From assembly GCA_020740775.1 (NCBI GenBank), contig JAHEWK010000005.1, positions 3,534,001 through 3,598,000 on the forward strand: a DNA stretch of 64,000 nt, read 5' to 3'. The stretch is from Ilyonectria destructans. Its lineage: Eukaryota; Ascomycota; Sordariomycetes; Hypocreales; Nectriaceae. Positions 47,427 through 58,900 of this stretch are shown one piece after another. Under the pieces are notes generated by a model. That model ran no database searches, was not told where the DNA came from, and saw only the letters and a program-made list of their open reading frames with translations. The first letter of the stretch is position 1, and every line of letters starts with the position of its first letter. The position numbers were made by a program, and so were the translations under genes.

Positions 47427-47452
47427 TGTGTGGGGGGGGGGAGGGGGGGGGA
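47427..47452 (+). repeat. GT tract followed by long G runs
   Basis: A short GT repeat leads into two G tracts of about nine to ten bases separated by one A. It could form intrastrand G structures or be a slippage-prone microsatellite. Confidence 0.6.
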
Positions 47453-48777
47453 CTGTTTTGCGTGCGAATTGAGGCTTTCCGACATATACTTATGGTAGTC
47501 AAACCTCAGTGTAAAATTCGGCGGGCTAAGTCTACCTACTGCCTTCTATCCTTCCTAACTTCAACGTCTTCGTAGGCTACCATGAACCATGCTAGTACGC
47601 AGTTGAGCTCACCTAGGAAAGAACACTGCCCATCGCGTAAACTTAACGCCTGTAGGTAGAAGGCCGGAGCTGTACAGGAAACAACTAGATGAGCCTCAAG
47701 GCTGGGGTACAGCACGGGAAAGCGGAGTCCTGAAGGTCTCAAGCCATTGTTCACTCCATTGCGATGTGTGCTGGCTAGATGAGCAATGAAAGCCGAGCAA
47801 AGGAGATGGCAAAGCCGTCACGGTCACAAGATGACTACCAACTGGGAGTTGCCGTTTTCAATCTTTGCACGCCATTCATCTACTTTTTAAAGCCTATCTG
47901 TCACGCACTAACCACTTGCAGCTGGTGATGGACGCAGCTAATCTCCTACTCCAGCCTAGCGCATTATCGGACCATCAACGTCTTCTTATCCTGTTAGAGG
48001 ACCGCGAAATTCTTAATCAACCTGAACACATCCCTGCGAAGCTGCGCCTCCGTGTTCTCTCTCCGATACGTGTCACGTTCATTGTTGAACAGCGCGTCAA
48101 CCTTCATGTTGTGTCTCAGCTCGTCTAGTGTGGCCGACACCACGTGAGAGGGTTTGATGATGAAGTATATAAGGCTTTCATATCTCTCCACCGCACTGGC
48201 TGTCGGGCGGGAAGAACTTTGATCATCACGCTCAGGTGTTCACGCAGCCACGAGTATAGTAGTATGGCTTGATCACATCACCAAGTCAAGGCTTACGTTA
48301 TGTACGCCAAAGCTCGTACCCAGGGAATTGTGACGGGACAAGAGCACGAACGAGGTCGAGTGCGACTTGGGCAAAATGATTGTTTACAAGGAGAGAAAGA
48401 GATTCCTAAGGAAAGCTCCGACTTAAGCTATTTACACAGTATTCATAAAGTGAGACTATTTATAAAGTATGAAAGTCACATGATCGTTCCCTCACAGGAA
48501 TTGGTTTCTGTTAAGCCCAAGTACGATGATCGTGAGGTTCCGGAGGAGATGTGTTGTCCCACATGCAATGCTCGATACCAGCAACATCCATTCTCCTCCC
48601 ATCGAGAAAGCCAATTCGCAGGTGGAATTTGTGAAGCATAAACTCAACTCAATTGAATCGCTCCGTACATATCTACATTTTCTAGCAATATCTAAAAGAT
48701 CGGTAAAAAAGACTACAAGAATAAAAAGTGACGCCAGTGAAACTTGGCGCATATGTTGTTGGCTCACATGGCACAGC
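47453..48777. other. Intergenic
   Basis: No gene recognised in 1.3 kb. Several ORFs under 115 codons overlap without domain features. Confidence 0.45.
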
Positions 48778-50867
48778 TCAGTGTTCGTGGCCACAGCCGC
48801 CCTGGCGCTTCCTCAGCCTGGCCACCTCGGATCGCGCCTCAAAATCGAGCTCGCTGTCGTCGATACCGCCGACTACCATACGGGCCATCTTGACAGCAAC
48901 GGCATTTTCGTTGGGGAACTTTGCCGTGACGTTGCGGCCAAGAGTAGACTGCGAGCCGTTTTCGAGGTAGACGACCTCGCCGCCGACCATGGTCAGCAAC
49001 ACCCTGTTACGACCCAGCTCCTCCTCGGGCACCTCGAAGTAGTTTCTCTCAAGCACGATGATATCGGCAACCTTGCCGACTTCCAGGGAGCCAATCTGCT
49101 TGTCTGCACGCAGCCACCTGGCTCCGTTGATGGTCATAGCCCTCAGGGCGCTCTCGCGGGAGATACCCACGCCGGGGAACGGGGTTTCGTAGAAGTCTGG
49201 GTTGGATGAGGCGGCTGAGTTGGGGTTCAATGGATCACCGCGGCGTGTTACGCCGGTCTTGAGCGCAAGCCACACATCGAGCGGATCGACCTAGATTCCA
49301 GTGTTAGAAATTGAGCGATTCTTCAGGGGTGCCAAATTACAAGGAGTTAGGAACTCACAGGCCAATCGCTGCCATAAACGGGAGGCCGTCCAGCCTCCTC
49401 AATCCGGGCGTATGCGGCAACGTTGTCCAGCCGGTATTCGCCAAAGCTCTGCAACGTCTCCGTCCACATGGGACTAAGTTGCGACCACTGATAACTGAAG
49501 ACCGCGTCAACGCCAAGCTCCGCAAATCGTGGCCAGTCTTCCTCGAGCGTCAGGTCAGAGTGAGCCAGGGCAAGCCGGATGGGAGGTGCATTGGGGTGAG
49601 CGCTCTTATAAGCTTCAACGGCGTCCAAGCTCACGTGTACAGCCCGGTCACCGGTGGTATGCAGCTGTGCGTCGATTCCATTCAGGAACAGTCCCTCAAG
49701 GGTCTTGGCCAGAATATCAGGGTTCCAGTACAACTCGGCGGTGGCTTCGGGGTCTGGTGCCCATGTCTGCGTGCCGTTTGCGTCGGTCGTAGGGAGCCAG
49801 TACGGATCGACGGTGGCGGCCGTCCGCGCGGAGAAGATCGGGATACCGTCCAAGAGGGCCTTGATCGCCTGCCACTTGAGGGTGGGCAGAGGCCGGATAG
49901 TTGAGTTGTCGTTTCGGGAGTGAATGAGTTCAACGGTCTCGGCCACGACGGCATCGACTGCTTCGAGTGTCGACGGTGGCTGGACGCGGTAGTCAAAGTA
50001 GCCGCGTGAGCTTAGTTCATTCCGCTGCCGAAGTATCTGCCAAGGGCCCCAGTGCTCATTGGTTGCCAGAGCATCCTGCCAAGTGGTGATGCCGTTCTGG
50101 CGAAGGGCCTGGCTAGCAGCCCGGCAAGCCTCGGCATTCTCCTCGTTGGTGTAAGCTGGCGGGCCGGCAATAAGGATGTTAGCTCCATCCAGAAGCATAC
50201 CGGACGGTTCCTGTGTCCCAGGCAGGTACTCGATAATACCGCCAGGGGGTGCTGGTGTCGTGCCAGTAATGTTGGAAAGCTCCAGGGCGCGGGAGTTCAG
50301 GACGAAGGTATGATAATCGTTCGATCGGAGAGAAATAGGGCGGGTCGTGTTAAGGGTGTCGAGGTCCAGCTTGGACAAGCTATCTCCGCCGAGAGCCAGA
50401 ACAAAGTAGTTCAGGTTCACAGCGTCAAGCCAAGCATCGTCCCCGCCGCCATCGCTGTCGATACAGGTCTGCAAGTGCTCCAAGACCTGCTGGGTGTTGA
50501 GGCCTTGGTAGTTGAAGTTGCACTTGATCAGGTTCTGGCCCGCCTGCAGAACATGCATGTGCACATCAACCAGACCAGGCATAGCCATACGCCCCTGTAG
50601 GTTGATCACCTGGGTGTTCTTCCCGATGAAGCGACGAGCATTGACGTCATTGCCAACGTAAAAGATTGTACCGTTCCTGATGGCAAGAGAGCTGGCTTTC
50701 GATGAACGGGCGTCCAGGGTATAGATTGATCCATTCTGGAAAATAATGTCGGCAGCCTGGGGACTCTGTCGAGGACGGGTACGATCCTTGGCAGCGGGAG
50801 AGCGCGTGGTGCTGGCGCTGGCAGCAGCAAGCGCACCGACACCCGCGAGAAGATGAAAGATTCTCAT
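48778..50867 (-). CDS. Secreted amidohydrolase (amidohydrolase_3/YtcJ-like)
   Basis: Two exons (50867-49359, 49290-48778; phase 0) give 673 aa. I chose the ATG at 50867 because it starts a signal peptide (MRIFHLLAGVGALAAASA); the upstream in-frame ATG would bury it. The metal-dependent hydrolase fold shows ADIIFQNGSIYTLD, the metal ligands His103 and His105 in PGLVDVHMH, a later LHTTGDRAVH, LALAHSDL, the active-site Asp in YGSDWP, and the C-terminal GSLEVGKVADIIVLE beta-sandwich strand. Family members hydrolyse amide-type bonds in diverse small molecules. The closest type by eye is the exoenzyme-regulatory or YtcJ-like group. Substrate is unknown. The exon-2 start VDPLDVWLALKTGV continues the family pattern well. 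Intact. Confidence 0.88.
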
Positions 50868-51689
50868 GGTTGCGAGACTGGTGATGAGTGGCCAAGGAGT
50901 GGGATTGACTGAGCGTAATGAGATGAGATGCCGCATGTACCATTCTCGGCTGCACATAGAGCCTCTTTATATCATGATATTCCGCCGTAATTCCTCTCTC
51001 GGAATTCATCGAACCTGTAGTTCCGCGATGTTGCAGTGACGGCCTCGTCGGAAGCTCGTTATTTCTTCCCGCGCGGATGCTTGCGTATACCCCAGGGCCT
51101 GGGTGCATACAATTGGGTGCATACAAGGTAGCAGGGGTATTGTGAAATCCACATATCCCACCAGGAAAGAAGCTTAATTAAGATGGGTAGATTTGCCGGT
51201 GTAAGCGTAAGATAAGTCACGCTAGTCGGGGCTGCTCCCTAATAGAGCCTTATCCCTGGAGAAGATGCTCCGGACCCTCCCCCCGTTCGGAAGCTTGATT
51301 GATTGGCTATTCTCTGGTGACCTTGCTTCTAGACTCCCATACAGGCCACAAGGATAATAAAGGTTAAGTTGTATACCTCTACGCATAAGTAAAGATACAT
51401 GTGGCAAGGCAATTCCTGTTATATGGGCTGTAGTATATCTACTTATGTCTATTTTCTTTTCCGCCGTGGAGAATACTGGCGATCAGTGCGGAAGCACACC
51501 TTTGTTATCCTTGTGGCCTGTATGTGGTTTCACCGAACTTCCTGTCCTGGACTTCCGCGCTGGTCAGGTTAAAACACCGCGCGGCTACCTGACTCAGGCA
51601 CGTAAATCGCTTATCGAGGATAAAATTGCAGAGGTACTGGGTTTAATATATAACATTCGAAGAAGGTGCTAATTACTGTCCCTCCATTA
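50868..51689. other. Intergenic
   Basis: Upstream region of the amidohydrolase. A local direct repeat GGGTGCATACAA occurs twice near 51100-51125. No gene. Confidence 0.45.
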
Positions 51690-51697
51690 CAAATGGC

Positions 51698-52010
51698 TTA
51701 TGCGGCCTTGACAGCATGGTTGGAGCCGTTATCTACGGACCAGCCGAGAAGTACAGGGGTGATACCATTAGCACCGGCAACGACGAGAAACATGCCGAAG
51801 CACCAGACGACGATGGCGTCTATAACCTGGTTAAGCATGAAACCGACGAAATTGAGGCGCAAGCATAACCATGAAGAACAAGCCCCTACGGCGGGAACGG
51901 CGAGACGGGTCGCAGTGGTGGGACAGGCCACGACGCCGACAGCGAAGAGGGGGACAGATATGAGCTTCGAAAGACGGGAGACGGAAACTAAGGTGCGTTT
52001 ATTATCTAGC
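51698..52010 (-). pseudogene. Partial copy of an MFS (allantoate permease type) gene
   Basis: The minus strand encodes GFMLNQVIDAIVVWCFGMFL then GITPVLLGWSVDNGSNHAVKA, closely parallel to GFTLNQFVDSVAARYFGLFL and SPLLLSWSVDNNSGPAVKA of the intact MFS gene 1.1 kb away. Upstream, ISVPLFAVGVVACPTTAT parallels MSVPPYVFGAIVCVTIAT but frame shifts intervene (a FFMVMLAP piece lies in another frame). Only the penultimate-exon region is present. It is a decayed paralogous fragment from an old tandem duplication. Confidence 0.75.
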
Positions 52011-52676
52011 GCCGCACCTTAGTAGACTTGGAGAGAGCTACCTCTCACAATTCCACCGTGCCGGGAGCTGTACATCCACGTGTGCGTAAATTTCCGCCTG
52101 CCTCTACCTATTGTACCTACTCAGGACAACTGTTGGCGAGAGGCCCCTTAAGACGCATGCGTGCACTTCCATATCTTCCGAGATGGGTACGATTCCAACC
52201 TCATTGCCCCTGGCTGTTCAGAGATTGGAGACGAACTACTCCTGGCCAGTTGGGAACATCGGTGCCGCTCTGGACAGGCCATAGACAGGGAACAGATCAA
52301 TAAGTTGTTTGACGACGATTCAACCGCTGTCGAGGCAAAGTGGAATTAGATAGGGTATTGTTCTGGCTCGGCATCTCGTCAATTATTATATGAGCAGCGA
52401 GTATATCTAGAGGCGAAGGCAATCTGCTGCCCAGGGGCCTTTACAGCAGCCGTAAGATCCCGAGTGCTCAAAGCCGCAGGATCATTTCTACTGCCACAAC
52501 CGAGTGGCAGATAACGAAGAATATTGAATAAATGCGTAGTAGAGTTGTCCATGCTATTACGGAGACCAGGCTATCCCGTCACTTTATCTTGCGATGAAGC
52601 ACATCGTGTCGTCTCTCTACCATATGCCCAAGGATAACTGCTCATAGAGGCATATCCTGCTTGACGTGTTGACATG
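52011..52676. other. Intergenic
   Basis: No gene. It may contain eroded sequence of the duplicated transporter but nothing recognisable in translation. Confidence 0.4.
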
Positions 52677-54310
52677 TCAAGGGGTGAGCCTGAAAAGGGG
52701 GTGGCTATGGCCAAGTCCCTGTGACTCGTCCTGGAGTCGGTCATCTCGCAGACCGGCTGCTCGCTTCTTATTTTCCGCTAAGGCATACCAAGTGTGCGTT
52801 GCGGCAGCGACGAAGAGCACCGAAGCTGCTGCCATGTTGATGCTGTGACCGGTCACATATCCAGGAGCTTCAGCAGCGCGATAAGTCCAAGTGGATAAGA
52901 GCTGGCCGCATCTGAATAGGAGTTAATCTAGTGAATCATCTGTGGGGCATGATTTCGGAACATACCCTCCAAATCCGATAGAATACGCTGCTGCAATAGC
53001 CTTGACTGCAGGGCCGGAGTTGTTGTCCACTGACCAGCTGAGCAGCAGAGGGCTAGCCGTGAATGCACCAGCGACGGCAAGAAACAGACCGAAGTACCGA
53101 GCCGCAACGGAATCCACAAACTGGTTAAGTGTGAAGCCAATGAAAATAAAGGGCGAGAGGAGAACCATGAAGAAGAAGCCTCTGCGACGGTATCTGTCGG
53201 AGAGAGTGGCGATTGTGACACAGACGATGGCCCCAAAAACGTAGGGCGGGACAGACATGAGCTGGGCCTCCTGTCCGCTATATCCCATATTCCTCAGGAG
53301 AGTCGGCTGTGTTTCAGTCAGCATTATTGGACCGTATTATAGTGATGGTGGCTAATCCTACCGAGAAGAGTTGCAGGGAGCCCATTGAACAGGTGGCGCA
53401 GATGAGGGCGACGGCTACCATTTGTGTCGGGAGGTGAAGCAGAGCACGCTTGAACGTCGTCTTGTTCATTTTCTCCGACGCAAGGGCCTTTGACTCATCG
53501 ACAAGACGGGAACAGGCGTATACTTTTTCCTCTTCTGTGAGAAAATCCGCGGTAGCTGGGTCATTGGGCAGGAAGATCACGGAGATACCGATGAGGATTG
53601 TGATAATGCCCTCAAAAAAGAAAATATGTCTCCAGGTGTGGAGCATGCCGAATGCCGGCACGCGCGTGAAACCTGTGGCCAACAAGCCTCCGAAAGCGCC
53701 TGACAGTGTGACGACGGCGTTGAGGTATCCCATACGTGTCGTGAGCTCGTGGCGGCGATAGAAACTAGAGAGCGTGTACATGATGCCAGCCAGAACGCCG
53801 GACTCGCACAAACCCAGAGCGACTCTGCCGACACACAGCCCCCTGAAGGAGCCCACAACCGATATGCAGGTTGTGATTAGGCCAAATGCAATGGTCAGGA
53901 AACAGAGCCAGATCTTCGGACCGATCTGCCTCTGGACCATGTTGGCGGGGCTGGTTCAAAAGAGTCAGCGGCCGCTCAGTGGAAGGTGTCAAGGTAACTT
54001 ACATTTCAAACAATACGTAGGGGATGAAGAAAAGCGACAGGGCAATATTGAACCTGTTGCCCGTCAAGTCCAGGTCCTCCCTCATGCCGAGGACTGCAGC
54101 ATTGCCCATGTTGGATCTGTCGATCATTGAACAGAGGTGCATGAGGGTAAGGAACGGGAGAACCCTCAGGTCAAACTTGCGACGCAACCTTTTGTCGAAC
54201 ACGTCCCGCGTATCGGAAGACAACGACTCGATGTGGGTTGCGGCCGCACCAGCATCTTGCATCACCGACAGTGACGTGACACCCAACTCCTTAGAAATCG
54301 AAGTATCCAT
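52677..54310 (-). CDS. MFS anion:cation symporter (allantoate permease/Dal5 family)
   Basis: Four exons (54310-54003, 53950-53362, 53306-52966, 52911-52677) give 490 aa with all phases agreeing. Family marks are RRKFDLRVLPFLTLMHLCSM and IDRSNMGNA near helix 1, VLFEIPANMVQRQIGPKIW across the first splice, GLCESGVLAGIMYTLSSFYRR, the central TWRHIFFFEG loop, LPTQMVAVAL, and near the end GQLLSTWTYRAAEAPGYVTGHSINM. It is a 12-helix plasma-membrane symporter for organic anions such as allantoate, vitamins or carboxylates; the true substrate is not readable. The start is the ATG at 54310, since the longer frame begins at TTG. A truncated paralogue lies just downstream. Confidence 0.88.
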
Positions 54311-55694
54311 GATCTCAAGATTGTGAATCAATGTTTCGCGGAGGAGATCAAGAGAGCAATAGGGCCCGGAGTTTTGCGATTTGATGTCTCAACATAAGGT
54401 GGCACGAGAAACCGGCCAGCTATATACTGGTCTACCTACTTGAGAACAGGTTTCCGTCAAGGTAGCCTCGGAACTCCTCGGTACCGGAACCTGCGAGATG
54501 CGGGATACTTGATTACTATGAGTGTTCCCCGTGGGGAACGCCCATAGCCGACGACTCCCGGCTTGTAGATCCACCAACTGCCTTCCGGCAATCCCTAACG
54601 GATATAGTCAGTAGACGACTCCATGACCATGACAGTTACAGTGAATAGTCTCCTCGTCAGGGGCGGAGCATAGTGCTTCCGGGGAACCCACGGATACCCG
54701 TACCATTGGACAACTGATCATTGTGGATTGAATTCGAACCTTCGCAAGCCCTTTTGTAATAAGTGTTGGATACGCAATTTGCTTTATGCAATAGCAGGAG
54801 TGATTGATCAAATGATGTAAATTGATGTGATTGTGGTGCATTGATTGAGGGTCACAGGGGCCCTATTTTATTCTCAAAGGGATCTAGATCAGGGTGTCAA
54901 AGGGAGACGGATCCGGCGTTGTTATGATGCCGGATCAGGCATGTTATGCCGCCACACGAGGTCTCAATCCAACAATAAGTTATCTCCGGTGCACTGCCTA
55001 GACTGAAACCTGCTGTTCTCGATTTAGTGCCCGCGCGGCTCTAGCGCTATGCCAATTTGGGACAGCCTCTCGATTTCGTGAAGCCGAGAAGGAAGGTCCG
55101 GGGGGCCTTAATTGTGTGCTGATGAATCTGCTAAGTAACCTAAACTTTACGTTGTTATGCAGGTGTAGGGGTGTCGAGGTTGTGGACACCGTAAACCCTT
55201 GATCCCAGTCATGAGGAAATCATTGTTCGGTATTTTCCCCTGCTAGGATCGACGGGATAAGGTTGGCCAATCACTCCAACTTCCGATCGGAAGCTGAACC
55301 ACAGAGCTTCCGAAGTCACGCCAGCTTGTCAGCTTTGCTGCCGCCATTCTCAGCGGAGTTGATCTTTACGAAGGTCACGATCACGAATTATCTTACTGCC
55401 ACTCTGCCACTATTGGAGTACCTAAGCATCCATCTGGGCGTCATTAGTATTCTGGCTCCCGTCGTCGCTATACCCACGTTAGGTCCATTAATCGCTTGGA
55501 CTACTCACTCTACGGAACGACGGAATTCGGCATATTGAGTTCTTTCTTTCAGGCTTTATCTTGCTGGTTATAGTGCGTACTGTAAGCTTCAGCCTGGCTG
55601 CCAGTTCGGTTCTGGTTCTGCCAGAACTAAAGCGAGCTGCTATAGTAAAGCAATTGGACACTCGGGCTAATATTACACTAGAACTTAAAACTCT
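54311..55694. other. Intergenic, grading into AT-rich repeat DNA
   Basis: No gene supported. Composition is balanced to about 55560, after which AT content climbs and the tandem repeat begins. Confidence 0.5.
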
Positions 55695-55956
55695 AATAAT
55701 AATTCACTGTAACTTTACCTGGCTGAGTTATAGAAAATACTATATAAAAAAATTCCGCACTATTAATAACTAGAGGGTAAAGTTATAGAAAATATAAGAG
55801 GGGTAAAGTTATTAATATTTTAACTAATAATAATTTACTGTAACTTTATCTAGCTGAGTTATAAAAAATACTATATAAAAAAATTTCACACTATTAATAA
55901 TTAGAGGGTAAAGTTATAGAAAATATAAAAGGGGTAAAATTATTAATATTTTAACT
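55695..55956. repeat. 131-bp tandem duplication with RIP-type divergence
   Basis: Copy 1 (55695-55825) and copy 2 (55826-55956) align without gaps. The differences I see are transitions in which copy 2 has T for C or A for G (TTCACT/TTTACT, TACCTGG/TATCTAG, TTCCGC/TTTCAC, AACTAG/AATTAG, AAGAGG/AAAAGG, GTAAAGTTAT/GTAAAATTAT). This is the directional pattern left by RIP on a linked duplication. Confidence 0.85.
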
Positions 55957-58900
55957 ATTAAAATTCCTATAAAGTAGATTTTCTAAAAGATAATATAAAT
56001 ATAATATTATATATTAATTTTTAGCAGTATTAAAATTAGATTATATTGCTATATTTAAGTTAAAATTTACAGTAATAAATTAATATAATTAGAATTAAAT
56101 AGCTATTATATAAGCTAAAAATAGAAAGATAAATAAAATTAAAAAGAGGATATTAAAGGTATAGTATATAGTTAATAGTATTTATATTTATATACTATAA
56201 TAGAAAATATAAAAAAAAAAAAGTTATATAAAAAAGAATAATTAACTTTAAAGCTTTTATTAAAATCTAATAAAAAGAAAACTAAATATAATATAGCTAT
56301 TATAAAATATAAAAAGAGAAGAAAAAAAAAGGTTTTTTATTATAAAATAATAATAGCCTAAATATAAATAAAGCCTAAAAGTAGAAAAAAAGAAATAAAA
56401 AGTAAAAATTATAAAGTAGTTATACTAGCTATAATATAGGCTATAATAAATAGCTAAAATAATAAAGTAATTTTTATAGTAAAAGGTATAAATTAAAATT
56501 AGATTTATATAAAGGGAATAATTATTTTAAAGAAATATATATTAATTTTAAAAGCTATATAATTTTAAAAAGTAAGATTAATACTACTTTTAGAGCTAGT
56601 AATTTATATATCTTTTTAAGTAAGTAATATAAAATTAGTAATAATAAGAATAGTAATTATAATAATAAATAAATAGAATAAATATTAAAAAGAAGTAATA
56701 AAAAGTATATAATTTATATCTACCTTTAAAGGTAGCAGTTTATATATCTCTTTATATAAATAAAATAAAATAGATAATATAAGTAATAATAATAAATAAA
56801 TAAATATTATAAATAAATAGATATAAAAGAGTATATAATATATAAGTAGATTTATATCTACCTTTAAAAGTAGCAATTTATATATAAAGTAAAGTTAATA
56901 AAATAAATAAAGAAATTACTTTTTTATTTTTAATTTATTTACTCTAATAAAAATAAATAACTTTAAGAGTATTAATTTTACTATAGTAATATATTAATAT
57001 ATTAAAGTAGTAATATAATTTATAGAAAAAAATATAGCTAGTAGTATAATTTAATTTAATAAAGAATATAATATACTGCTATTAATAATAAAATAAATAA
57101 ATATAAAGAAGAATATAAAAAAGTAAAATTTTATAATAAAAATACTTTTAAAATTTAACATTAATACTTTAAGCTATTATTTATTCTAAATAATTATATT
57201 TTATTATTATAAAAGTACTTATTATATCTATAATATAGCTATCTATTAATAAAATCTATTTAAATTATATAAAATACTAAAAATTACTTAAGTAGCTTAA
57301 AAAGCTAAAATTACTTTTTTTAATTTAATTAAAATCTTAAGTTTATTTTATTTATTTATTTAAAATTTATTTATAGAATTTCTTAATAAAAAGCAGTAAA
57401 ATTAAAATTAATAAAAGCTTTAAAAGCTATTTATTTAGATATTATTTATAGATAATTCTACTAAAATTATCTATATAAATAAGATTTTATAATTTATATA
57501 TTACTATAATATTACTTACTATTAGATTAAGTTATTAATTAGTTAAAATTTAAAGTTAGAGTAATTTAAATTTAAAGTTATATAAAGTTATAACTTAAAA
57601 TTATAAGAATTAAAGAAAAAAGAAGTTAAATATAATAAGAAGAAAAAATAATAATATTTACAGTTTAATTATATTTTATTATTTACTATTAATAATTAAT
57701 ACTTAAATATTATAAGTATATAATAAATAAGTATATATAACTTAATAAAAAGTATTAAATACTTATTTACTATAAATATAATATAGTATTATAGCTAAAT
57801 ACTTTTAAAAAGTACTTTTAATATATATATTAATTAATAAATAATATACTAAAAGAGATTAATAATTACTATACTAATATAAATTTAGCTAATTTAAAAT
57901 ATAATATACTTTTAATAAATAGCAGTATAATTATTAAATTACTTTTAGTATTAAGAGATTATAGCTATATTATATATTAATATCTTATAATAATATAAAA
58001 TAATATTATTATAAAGTAGTTTTTATAGTAGAAGTATAATATAAATTTAGAATTACTCTATTAGTTAATCTATATAACTTTATATAGCTCTAAAGAGCTT
58101 TATCTCTTTATCTATATAGATATACTTAAGATTTACTTTAAGAACTTTAAGCTTTAATTTTATAATATAGAAAATAGTATCTTTTATAATATCTAGCTGC
58201 TTATCTTTATAATTACTACCCCCTTATAATTTTAAAGCTTCTCTTTATAGCTATCTATTTAAAATAGTATTAAATTAATATTAAACTGCAATTAAAATAA
58301 CTAAAGCAGTAATACTAAAAATCCTATAAGATAGTATAATAGCTATAGTTACTAAAATAGTTATAGAAACTATAACTCTCTTTATACTAAATATTATAGA
58401 TTAATAGCTTATAGTCTGTATTTATATCTAATAGCTTTAAAAGCTAAAAAAGCTAAAATAATAAAAGGCTGCTTTACTTATAACTTTAAGTATAATTAAT
58501 ATCTACCTCTTAAAGGTAGAAAGCTTCTATAATTTAAAGGTAAAAAGTAGATAATTATTCTAATAATTATTCTATTTCTTAATATTAAATAACAGTAGAA
58601 AAATTCAAATTAAAAATATTTTATAGCTTTTATATCTAATTACTCTATAGAAATAAAATAACTAGCTTAGTAATTTATATTATATCTTTATAGATATAAA
58701 AAGATAATATTATTATAACTATAAGAAGATTCTTTTTACTTTAGACTATATAGATATTAAATACTAAATAAGATAGAATTAATACCTTAATAAATATAAT
58801 ATAACTAAATATTAAAAGCTTAAAAATAACTAGCTTACTTTAAAGAAATAAACTATCTTTTTTATTAAGAATACTAGTAATTAAGAATTCTTTTTAATAT

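Noticed and set aside
48526..49209. Plus-strand 227-codon ORF at the amidohydrolase 3' end
   Set aside because: It lies antisense to a clear amidohydrolase C-terminus and shows no domain of its own.
56685..56876. 63-codon Leu/Ile-rich ORF in AT-rich DNA
   Set aside because: It is a by-product of extreme AT content (ATA/TTA/TAT codons) in a RIP-mutated block.
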